Shown: positions 1 through 6,119 of the stretch, piece after piece
Numbering within the stretch: the stretch's first letter is position 1
How the letters are laid out: every line of letters begins with the position of its first letter
Source of the DNA: an uncultured Actinomycetes bacterium
Lineage (GTDB): Bacteria > Actinomycetota > Actinomycetes > S36-B12
DNA: 6,619 bases
Direction: 5' to 3'
NCBI GenBank assembly: GCA_937876275.1
Contig: CALFIA010000354.1
Coordinates: 1 to 6,619 of the forward strand
Made by a program: the position numbers and the translations under genes
The notes under the pieces: model-generated
Told to the model about the DNA's origin: nothing
Databases searched by the model: none
What the model saw: only the letters and a program-made list of their open reading frames with translations

Positions 1-736
1 CGCACGCGGCGAGCAGGAGCAGCAGACCGATTGCCGTGAGAGTGCCCTCGCTCGCCTGGCTCGCGCTGCCGAAGACATCGGAGAACGTGACCGAGCCGAA
101 GGTGACGAACATGAGCATGATAGCCAGGCTTAGGCCGACGTCGCCGACACGGTTGATGACGAAGGCCTTCTTCGCTGCGGCTGCCGCGGAAGGCTTGAAC
201 TGCCAGAAGCCGATGAGCAGGTACGAGGCGAGGCCCACGCCTTCCCAGCCGACGTAGAGCAGCAGGAAGTTGTTCGCGAGGACCAGGATGAGCATCGCCG
301 CCACGAACAGGTTCAGGTAGCCGAAGAACTTCCGCTTGTCCTTGTCATGCGACATGTAGCCAAGGGAGTAGATGTGGATCAGCGTGCCCACGATGGTGAT
401 GAGAAGAACGAACACCATTGAGAGCTGATCAAGCTGGAACGCGAGGTCAACCTGGAAGCCGCCGGCGAAGACCCAGGAGTACAGCGATTCGCCGATGGAG
501 CGGCTCTCGGACGGCAGGGCCATCAGCTTGACGAGCATGATGATGGCGATGACAGCGGCAGTGCCGACGGTGAGAACACCGAGGTAGGGGCCCCACTTAT
601 TGGTGCGGCGGCCGCCGAGCAGCAGCACGGCAGCACCGAAGAGCGGCAGGCCGATGAGCAGGGCGATCAGGGTGAACACTCCCGTGGCCGGGGTGACCTC
701 CTGAAGTGCCGCTGAGCTCAGGACGAGAGGGCTCAT
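1..736 (-). CDS. nuoL: NADH-quinone oxidoreductase subunit L, N-terminal 245 residues (cut by the left window edge)
   Basis: NuoL is the distal antiporter-like proton-pumping subunit of the complex I membrane arm. Reading the minus strand from ATG at 736 gives 245 codons with no stop before the window edge. Hydrophobic segments are visible at roughly residues 21-41, 50-71, 100-124, 140-178 and 192-213. The family signature GWEGVGLASYLLIGFW lies at residues 163-178. E165 in it corresponds to the essential transmembrane glutamate (E144 in E. coli). NRVGDVGL at 195-202 carries D199, matching the conserved E. coli D178. The conserved pumping lysine (E. coli K229) should lie just past the edge and cannot be checked. 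The start is supported by GGAGG 7 nt upstream and by a stop codon in frame further upstream in the nuoK-nuoL gap. MrpA/NuoM/NuoN homologues are unlikely given its place directly after nuoK. Confidence 0.97.
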   Translation of the reverse strand, partial: MSPLVLSSAALQEVTPATGVFTLIALLIGLPLFGAAVLLLGGRRTNKWGPYLGVLTVGTAAVIAIIMLVKLMALPSESRSIGESLYSWVFAGGFQVDLAFQLDQLSMVFVLLITIVGTLIHIYSLGYMSHDKDKRKFFGYLNLFVAAMLILVLANNFLLLYVGWEGVGLASYLLIGFWQFKPSAAAAAKKAFVINRVGDVGLSLAIMLMFVTFGSVTFSDVFGSASQASEGTLTAIGLLLLLAAC

Positions 737-771
737 CGACGTGCCTCCACGTTCGTCACGATGCTGTCCAT
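733..771 (-). other. Possible 12-codon leader ORF overlapping the nuoL start
   Basis: In the nuoK-nuoL gap an ATG at 771 opens a frame encoding MDSIVTNVEARR. Its TGA stop (735-733) overlaps the nuoL ATG in the same ATGA arrangement used at other junctions of this operon. It has no convincing Shine-Dalgarno, since CGGA directly abuts the ATG. A frame this short arises easily by chance. If translated, it would couple nuoL initiation to upstream ribosome traffic and open the small hairpin around the nuoL ribosome binding site. This is inference, and I regard chance as more likely. Confidence 0.15.
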
Positions 772-790
772 TCCGTAGTCAGTCAAAGTT
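737..790 (-). promoter_or_regulatory. nuoK-nuoL intergenic gap with the nuoL Shine-Dalgarno in a hairpin
   Basis: This 54-nt stretch is the only non-coding gap in the window. On the minus strand GGAGG (748-744) precedes the nuoL ATG by 7 nt. It is embedded in a perfect inverted repeat, ACGTG-GAGG-CACGT (752-739), so a 5-bp stem would present four of the five Shine-Dalgarno bases in a tetraloop. I see no convincing -10/-35 promoter and no U-tract that would make the hairpin a terminator. The ribosome binding site is well supported; a regulatory role for the hairpin is inference. Confidence 0.55.
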
Positions 791-1090
791 CTAGTACTTG
801 AGAAGATTCGGTTCATCGATCGAGACCGAGCGACGCGTGCGGAAGATCTGCACGATGATCGCGAGGCCCACGACTACCTCGGCAGCGGCGACCACCATCA
901 CGAAGAAGGCGATCACCTGGCCGTCGAGATTACCGTTGATCTTGGAGAAGGCCACGAAGGCCAGGTTCGCGGCGTTGAGCATGAGCTCGACGCACATGAA
1001 GACGACGATCGCATTGCGACGTACGAGCACTCCGACAGCGCCGAGGCTGAACAGCACTGCGGAGAGGATCACGTAATTGGCCGGGTTCAT
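791..1090 (-). CDS. nuoK: NADH-quinone oxidoreductase subunit K
   Basis: NuoK (ND4L homologue) is a small membrane subunit of complex I that links the quinone-site region to the antiporter-like subunits through buried acidic residues. The 99-residue product is the normal family length. It shows three hydrophobic segments at about 5-23, 28-47 and 58-82. E35 (in CVELMLNAANL) and E71 (in AAAEVVVGLA) match the two functionally important membrane glutamates of E. coli NuoK (E36 and E72). The ATG overlaps the nuoJ stop by 4 nt (ATGA), and a GGGGAG ribosome binding site (1102-1097) lies 6 nt upstream inside the nuoJ end. Translational coupling with nuoJ is likely. Nothing is missing or unusual in the protein. 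A 54-nt gap separates it from nuoL. Confidence 0.98.
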   Translation of the reverse strand: MNPANYVILSAVLFSLGAVGVLVRRNAIVVFMCVELMLNAANLAFVAFSKINGNLDGQVIAFFVMVVAAAEVVVGLAIIVQIFRTRRSVSIDEPNLLKY

Positions 1091-1863
1091 GACTGGCTCC
1101 CCTCGTCAATGCTCCTGATTTCGTCCATCTCCATGTGATCGACGGGGCGCACATCACCTCGAGCCTTGAGCGGGCCGGGAATGGAGATGTCGCTGACCGA
1201 TCCATCAGGCAGGAGTGCAGGCGTATCGACCGCGTTGTGGCGGGCGTAGACACCAGGTGCCGGCAGGTTGCCCGGGTGGGTCGCACCGGCGAAGCGTGCC
1301 TTCGACATCTCTGTCTGCGTCGGCTTCGGGAGCCAGCGCTCACGGTGCGCCAGCACCATCGCACCGAGTGCGGCAGTGATGAGCAATGCCGAGGCGACCT
1401 CGAAGGGCACGAGGTACGTGGTGAAGATCAGGTGCGCGATGCCCTGGACGTTTCCGCCATCGACGCTGTTGGCCTCGTCGAGGCTGCCCGAGGGAACGTC
1501 GATCATCGAGCTGCCGATGCCCCAGATGAGCAGGATCGCCAGGCCGAGGCCGAGCAGGATGCCGGCAATGCGCTGGCCCTTGATGGTCTCGATGAGTGAG
1601 TCAGACGAATCAACGCCGACCACCATGAGCACGAAGAGGAACAGCATCATGACGGCGCCGGTGTAGACCACGATCTGCACCATGCCCAGGAACGGCGCCT
1701 GATTGGCGACGTAGAGCACGGCGAGGCTGATCATGGTCAGGGCCATCCACAGTGCACTGTGCACTGCCTTCTTGGAGAAGATCAGGCCGAGGGCGCCGAG
1801 GACTGCGAAGAATCCGCAGATCCAGAAGACGATGGTCTCGCCTTGGTTGACTGCAGTGTTCAT
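1087..1863 (-). CDS. nuoJ: NADH-quinone oxidoreductase subunit J with an actinobacterial C-terminal extension
   Basis: NuoJ (ND6 homologue) is a membrane subunit of complex I in the region thought to transmit conformational or electrostatic change from the quinone site to the pumps. Five hydrophobic segments are visible at about residues 11-29, 35-53, 59-83, 99-119 and 143-173. The third contains VQIVVYTGAVMMLFLFVLM (62-80), the family signature, with Y67 at the position of the conserved tyrosine near the helix-3 pi-bulge. At 258 residues it is much longer than E. coli NuoJ (about 184). The excess is a hydrophilic tail from about 174 to 258, containing PGVYARHNAVDTPALLPDG (203-221). I recall a similar motif in actinobacterial NuoJ proteins; its role is not known to me. 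The ATG overlaps the nuoI stop by 4 nt, with a G-rich but imperfect ribosome binding site (GGTGGTGGG). Confidence 0.97.
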   Translation of the reverse strand: MNTAVNQGETIVFWICGFFAVLGALGLIFSKKAVHSALWMALTMISLAVLYVANQAPFLGMVQIVVYTGAVMMLFLFVLMVVGVDSSDSLIETIKGQRIAGILLGLGLAILLIWGIGSSMIDVPSGSLDEANSVDGGNVQGIAHLIFTTYLVPFEVASALLITAALGAMVLAHRERWLPKPTQTEMSKARFAGATHPGNLPAPGVYARHNAVDTPALLPDGSVSDISIPGPLKARGDVRPVDHMEMDEIRSIDEGSQS

Positions 1864-2402
1864 GAGCCCACCACCGTCTGCTCAGGCGAAGCACCCTTGA
1901 TCTTGTTCGCGTAGTAGTCCTGCTCGGTAGTGCCCGCGACCATCGCGTGCGGCGGGGCGATCATGCCGGGCAGTAGCGGCGCGAGGAGATCCTTCTTTTC
2001 GTAGATCAGATCAGCGCGGTTGTCGTCCGCCAGCTCGAACTCGTTGGTCATCGTGAGCGCGCGAGTCGGGCATGCCTCGATGCACAGTCCGCAGAAGATG
2101 CAGCGCAGGTAATTGATCTGGTACACGCGTCCGTAGCGCTCACCCGGGGAGAAACGCTCCTCCTCGGAGTTGCTCGCACCTTCGACGAAGATCGCATCAG
2201 CAGGGCAGGCCCAAGCGCACAGCTCGCAACCGACGCACTTCTCGAGACCATCAGCCCAGCGATTGAGCTGATGACGACCGTGAAAGCGAGGCTTCGGCGG
2301 GTACTTCGACGCATCCTCCGGGTACTGCTCCGTGACCACCTTCTTGAACATCGTGATGAAGGTGACCCCGAAGCCGCGTACGGCCTGGGGCAGCTCAGCC
2401 AT
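1860..2402 (-). CDS. nuoI: NADH-quinone oxidoreductase subunit I, 8Fe-8S ferredoxin type
   Basis: NuoI (TYKY/PSST-arm ferredoxin subunit) carries clusters N6a and N6b, which pass electrons from the NuoG chain towards N2 and quinone at the base of the peripheral arm. Numbered from the ATG at 2402, the 180-residue protein has two 4Fe-4S motifs: C56, C59, C62, C66 (CVGCELCAWACP) and C101, C104, C107, C111 (CIFCGLCIEACP). The N-terminal amphipathic stretch (about 4-24) fits the membrane-contacting helix of the family. I chose ATG 2402 because AGGAG (2414-2410) lies 7 nt upstream. An in-frame GTG at 2420 would add six residues, but it has no ribosome binding site, and AGGAG would then fall inside the coding sequence. 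The chosen start overlaps the nuoH stop by 8 nt; the stop overlaps nuoJ by 4 nt. Confidence 0.97.
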   Translation of the reverse strand: MAELPQAVRGFGVTFITMFKKVVTEQYPEDASKYPPKPRFHGRHQLNRWADGLEKCVGCELCAWACPADAIFVEGASNSEEERFSPGERYGRVYQINYLRCIFCGLCIEACPTRALTMTNEFELADDNRADLIYEKKDLLAPLLPGMIAPPHAMVAGTTEQDYYANKIKGASPEQTVVGS

Positions 2403-3738
2403 CGGGATTCTCCTGCTCACTCGTGACTGCTTCGGTTACCGCGCGGTCGGCGACGATCGTGGTGCTCGCTGCCATCGAACGGCGGGTGGTGATGGTGAAC
2501 TCCTGGCCGGGCATCGGCGGAACGGGGAAACCGCCCGCCGCTGCATCGGCGATTGCAAGTGCGTCGGCAGCAACAGCCTCATCGAGTGCCGCCTGCTCGC
2601 GATCTGCTCGCACCTGGAAGGCCCGGGAGATGAGCAGCAACAAGATGATGACCGCAGCGCCGACCAGCAGCAGGCTTTGATTGCTGAAGTTGACGTCATT
2701 GCGGAGCGCACGAGCAATGGCGACGATGATGATCCAGACGATCGAGACCGGGATCAGCAACTTCCAGCCGAACTTCATGAACTGGTCGTAGCGCAGGCGA
2801 GGAAGCGTGCCGCGCAGCCAGATGAAGACGAAGATGAAGATCTGCACCTTGAGCAGCCACCACAGCATCGGCCACCAGCCCTGGTTCGCGCCGTCCCACA
2901 GCGACAGCGGCCACGGGGCCATCCATCCACCGAGGAAGAGCGTCGTGGCAAGCGCGGAAACGGTGACCATGTTGATGTACTCGGCGAGGAAGAACAGTGC
3001 GAACTTCAGCGACGAGTACTCAGTGTGGAAGCCACCGACGAGCTCGCCCTCGGCCTCGGGAAGGTCGAAGGGTGCACGGTTGGTTTCACCGGTCATTGCG
3101 GTGATGTAGATGAGGAATGACGGCAGCAAGATCACGCCGAACCACACGGACTGCTGTGCGGAGACGATCTCGGAGGTCGACATCGACCCGGCGTACAGGA
3201 AGACCGCGACGAACGAGAGACCCATCGCGATCTCGTAGGAGATCATCTGGGCGCTCGAGCGCAGGCCACCGAGCAGCGGATACGTCGAGCCGGACGACCA
3301 GCCGGCGAGCACGATGCCGTAAATGCCGATCGAGGCGATAGCCAAGACGTAGAGCACCGAGACAGGGAAGTCAGTGAGCTGCAAGGGAGTCTCGACACCG
3401 AAGATCGACACGGTCGGTCCGAACGGAATCACCGCGAACGCAAGGAAAGCCATGGTGGCGGAGATGACCGGAGCGATCCAGTAGACCGCGAGATGCGCAG
3501 TCTTCGGGATGATCTCTTCCTTCAGCGCCAGCTTGATGCCATCCATCAACGACTGCAGCAGGCCCTGCGGACCCACGCGGTTCGGGCCGATGCGGTTCTG
3601 CATGCGCGAGACGACGCGTCGTTCCCACCAGATGGTGAACAAGGTGAGCAGCACCAGGATCACGAAGATCGCGACGACCTTCAAGATCACCAGCCACCAC
3701 GGGTCGACGCCGAAGACGCCGAACTGCGAGTTGGTCAT
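2395..3738 (-). CDS. nuoH: NADH-quinone oxidoreductase subunit H with a C-terminal extension
   Basis: NuoH (ND1 homologue) is the membrane subunit that forms much of the quinone-binding cavity at the joint between the two arms. Family signatures are clear: QNRIGPNRVGPQGLLQSLMD at 47-66, GWSSGSTYPLLGGLRSSAQM at 146-165, and the acidic loop GETNRAPFDLPEAEGELVGG at 217-236, rich in the glutamates tied to quinone coupling. Hydrophobic segments lie near 15-38, 82-106, 125-146, 165-185, 198-216, 247-270, 288-308 and 325-343, with a further one at 354-371. At 447 residues it exceeds E. coli NuoH (about 325). The surplus is that additional segment plus an Ala/Asp/Glu-rich hydrophilic tail (about 373-447). 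The ATG overlaps the nuoG stop by 4 nt, and a strong AGGAGG site lies 6 nt upstream. Confidence 0.98.
   Translation of the reverse strand: MTNSQFGVFGVDPWWLVILKVVAIFVILVLLTLFTIWWERRVVSRMQNRIGPNRVGPQGLLQSLMDGIKLALKEEIIPKTAHLAVYWIAPVISATMAFLAFAVIPFGPTVSIFGVETPLQLTDFPVSVLYVLAIASIGIYGIVLAGWSSGSTYPLLGGLRSSAQMISYEIAMGLSFVAVFLYAGSMSTSEIVSAQQSVWFGVILLPSFLIYITAMTGETNRAPFDLPEAEGELVGGFHTEYSSLKFALFFLAEYINMVTVSALATTLFLGGWMAPWPLSLWDGANQGWWPMLWWLLKVQIFIFVFIWLRGTLPRLRYDQFMKFGWKLLIPVSIVWIIIVAIARALRNDVNFSNQSLLLVGAAVIILLLLISRAFQVRADREQAALDEAVAADALAIADAAAGGFPVPPMPGQEFTITTRRSMAASTTIVADRAVTEAVTSEQENPDG
2410..2414 (-). promoter_or_regulatory. nuoI Shine-Dalgarno that decides the start codon
   Basis: AGGAG on the minus strand, 7 nt before ATG 2402 and inside the last codons of nuoH. 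It favours this ATG over the upstream in-frame GTG at 2420, which lacks any purine-rich site. Confidence 0.8.
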
Positions 3739-6119
3739 GCCGCACCTCCTGCGCGCAGTGAGACCTGTTCGCCGTAGCCGGCTCCCAGATCACGGGCGAC
3801 GACGCAGCCGGCCGAGTTCATCGGCAGGACGACGGCGTTGTCGACAACGTTGCCGACCTCGAGCGGAAGTGCGATTGCACCCGCCGGGCCGGAGATGGTG
3901 ACCTCGGCCGGATTGCCGAGTGATGCAGCAGTCGCTGCCGAGACCACGGCTGCGGCAGTTCGCGCAGTGGCGGCCAGGTGCGGCTCATCGTCTTGCAACG
4001 AGCCTTCATCGAGCAGATAACGCCACGTGGCGAGTGCGACTCCCCCGGTGGCCGCTGCAGGTGCAACGGACGGCGCAGACTCGCGCGCACCCTGCCAGGC
4101 GCCGATCGAAGCCATCTGCTTGCGAAGTGCAGGAACATCAGAGGCACCGACGTTTGCACCGAGGCTCTGTGCCACGAGTCCGAGAACTGCGGCGTCGGAC
4201 ATCATGAGCGCATCGCGCAGCACCTCGCCGAACGGACGTGGGCGACCCTCCCAGTTGAGGAAGGTTCCCGACTTCTCGGTGACGACGGCGACAGGAAGGA
4301 CGACATCGGCGATCGCCGTGACGCTGGAGTGATGATTCTCGAGCGACAGGACGAATCCGGTGCTCTCGAAGGCCTCGCGCGCGAGCGAAGGGTTCGCGAA
4401 ATCACCGAGATCGACGCCGCTGGAGATGATCGCGCGAATGGTGCGCGACTTTGCCGCCTGCAGAAGGCTCTCGCCCGACAGGCCTGCCTGCGTCGGGAGT
4501 GAGTCAGCCGAGACTCCCCACGCCGCAGCAACCTCGCTTCGTGCGGTCGCGTCAGACAGAGGACGACCCAGCGGCAGCAGACCTGCAAGTGCACCGGCAT
4601 CGAGTGCACCGCGTTCGCCTGCGCGACGCGGAACCCACGAGAGCGCAGCACCGGTCGATGCGGCAAGTGCCTGCACAGCAGATGCGCCTCCGGCGATGGA
4701 AGCAATGCGCTCACCGACCAAGATGACCGCACCGGGCTGGCGCAGCTGATCGAGAACGGCAGAGTCGAGCGAGCCGAGTGCGGCGGCCTCGGCACCCGGG
4801 GATGCCGGGATCCACGTGCCGTGCATCTTCTCGAGACCACGAGTGGCCGTTGCCGAGACGCTCAGCACCGTGGTGCGGCCAGCAGACGCCTTGCGCAGAC
4901 GCAGGAACACGATCGGTGATTCGTCTTCAGGCTCGAAGGCGACCAGCAGCACTGCCGGCGCACTCTCGAGATCTGCGTAGGTCGTGCGCACGGGAGTACC
5001 CGCGACTGCCGACTTCAAGAATGCAGCCTCTTCATCAGAGTTCGCACGTACGCGGAAGTCGAGGTGATCAGAGCCGAGTGCGATGCGAGCGAAGCGCTGG
5101 TAGGCGTAGGCATCTTCGACAGTGGCGCGACCGCCGACGAGCACGCCGACCGCAGTGCCGGCTGCACGAAGACCCTCGGCCGCGGCATTCAATGCCTCGG
5201 GCCAGGAGGCCACGCGCAGTTCACCGTTTTCGCGAATCATCGGAGCCGCGATGCGACCCTCGGTCTGGTACTGGAAGGCGAAGCGACCCTTGTCGCAGTT
5301 CCACTCTTCGTTGACCTCGGGGTCGTCCCACGCGAGGCGACGGGTGACGACACCGCGGCGGTAGTCAGTGCGCAGTGAGCAGCCCGACGCGCAGTGCTCG
5401 CACGTGGTCGGAACCGATACGAGATCGAACGGGCGTGAACGGAAGCGGTACGCCGAGCTGGTGAGGGCGCCGACCGGGCAGATCTGCACGGTGTTGCCGG
5501 AGAAATACGAATCGAACGGCTGATCGTCAGCGGTACCGACCTGCTGCTTCGCGCCGCGCTCGAGAAGATCGATGAAGGCGTCGCCGGCAATCTGGTCGGC
5601 GAAGCGGGTGCAGCGCGCACATGACACACAGCGCTCGCGATCGAGCAGGATCTGGGCGCTGACGTTGATCGGCTTCTCGAAGGTGCGCTTCTCTTCAGTG
5701 AAACGCGACTCGGGGCGACCCACCGACATTGCCTGGTTCTGCAGCGGGCACTCGCCGCCCTTGTCGCAGACCGGGCAGTCGAGCGGGTGATTGAGCAGCA
5801 GGAACTCCATGACTCCGGCCTGCGCTTCAGCGGCAACCTCGGAGGAGTTCTGGGTGCGAATGACCATGCCGTCGCTGACAACCTGAGCGCAGGCCGGCTG
5901 CGGCTTGGGCATGCCCTCGACCTCGATGAGGCAGGCGCGGCACGCGGCGACGGGATCGAGAAGCGGGTGATCGCAAAAACGCGGAATCTCGGTGCCGATG
6001 AGCTCGGCGGCCCGAATAGCCAACGTGCCCTTGGGTACCTCGACTGCAACACCGTCGATGACGACGGTGATCGTCTCGACTGCTGCGAGATCGGAGCCGG
6101 TGTTGTTGGTGATGGTCAT
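3735..6119 (-). CDS. nuoG: NADH-quinone oxidoreductase subunit G, including N7 cluster ligands
   Basis: NuoG is the large iron-sulfur subunit of the peripheral arm and relays electrons from NuoF towards NuoI. The 794-residue product starts with a 2Fe-2S domain with C49, C60, C63 and C77 (N1b). HPLDCPVCDKGGECPLQ follows with H111, C115, C118 and C124 (N5, which has a histidine ligand). C164, C167, C170 and C214 form N4. C240, C243, C247 and C275 fit the extra off-path N7 cluster known from E. coli and Thermus. From about 300 on it is a molybdopterin-oxidoreductase-like domain, with ADVVLPVAVVTEKSGTF near 604-620; in NuoG this fold does not hold a working Mo cofactor. The last 110 or so residues are Ala-rich and weakly conserved. 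ATG overlaps the nuoF stop by 4 nt; GGGAG lies 10 nt upstream, a modest site. Confidence 0.98.
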   Translation of the reverse strand: MTITNNTGSDLAAVETITVVIDGVAVEVPKGTLAIRAAELIGTEIPRFCDHPLLDPVAACRACLIEVEGMPKPQPACAQVVSDGMVIRTQNSSEVAAEAQAGVMEFLLLNHPLDCPVCDKGGECPLQNQAMSVGRPESRFTEEKRTFEKPINVSAQILLDRERCVSCARCTRFADQIAGDAFIDLLERGAKQQVGTADDQPFDSYFSGNTVQICPVGALTSSAYRFRSRPFDLVSVPTTCEHCASGCSLRTDYRRGVVTRRLAWDDPEVNEEWNCDKGRFAFQYQTEGRIAAPMIRENGELRVASWPEALNAAAEGLRAAGTAVGVLVGGRATVEDAYAYQRFARIALGSDHLDFRVRANSDEEAAFLKSAVAGTPVRTTYADLESAPAVLLVAFEPEDESPIVFLRLRKASAGRTTVLSVSATATRGLEKMHGTWIPASPGAEAAALGSLDSAVLDQLRQPGAVILVGERIASIAGGASAVQALAASTGAALSWVPRRAGERGALDAGALAGLLPLGRPLSDATARSEVAAAWGVSADSLPTQAGLSGESLLQAAKSRTIRAIISSGVDLGDFANPSLAREAFESTGFVLSLENHHSSVTAIADVVLPVAVVTEKSGTFLNWEGRPRPFGEVLRDALMMSDAAVLGLVAQSLGANVGASDVPALRKQMASIGAWQGARESAPSVAPAAATGGVALATWRYLLDEGSLQDDEPHLAATARTAAAVVSAATAASLGNPAEVTISGPAGAIALPLEVGNVVDNAVVLPMNSAGCVVARDLGAGYGEQVSLRAGGAA
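3745..3750 (-). promoter_or_regulatory. Strong nuoH Shine-Dalgarno
   Basis: AGGAGG on the minus strand, part of AGGAGGTG, lies 6 nt before the nuoH ATG. It is embedded in the last codons of nuoG and is the best match to the anti-Shine-Dalgarno among the junctions here, so nuoH can probably initiate independently as well as by coupling. Confidence 0.8.

Noticed and set aside
739..752. The hairpin in the nuoK-nuoL gap as a transcription terminator.
   Set aside because: The stem is only 5 bp, has no T-run after it, and lies immediately before nuoL inside an operon.
2332..3120. A 262-codon open frame on the plus strand opposite nuoH.
   Set aside because: It runs antisense to a fully conserved nuoH. 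Its product is rich in Asp, Glu, Arg and Gln with no recognisable domain, as expected for a mirror frame in GC-biased coding DNA.
4202..4840. A 212-codon minus-strand frame inside nuoG, and similarly 5237-6052.
   Set aside because: These are out-of-frame reads of nuoG with extreme Arg/Ser/Pro content; the nuoG frame itself is uninterrupted and carries all motifs.
3735..5219. The molybdopterin-oxidoreductase-like C-terminal half of NuoG as a formate dehydrogenase or a fused enzyme.
   Set aside because: This domain is standard in NuoG, where it is a vestigial, cofactor-free fold; gene context and all cluster motifs fit complex I.
3978..5378. Several plus-strand open frames of 100-180 codons opposite nuoG.
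   Set aside because: They are Arg/Ala/Ser-rich, overlap one another, and lie antisense to intact nuoG sequence; they are by-products of high GC content.
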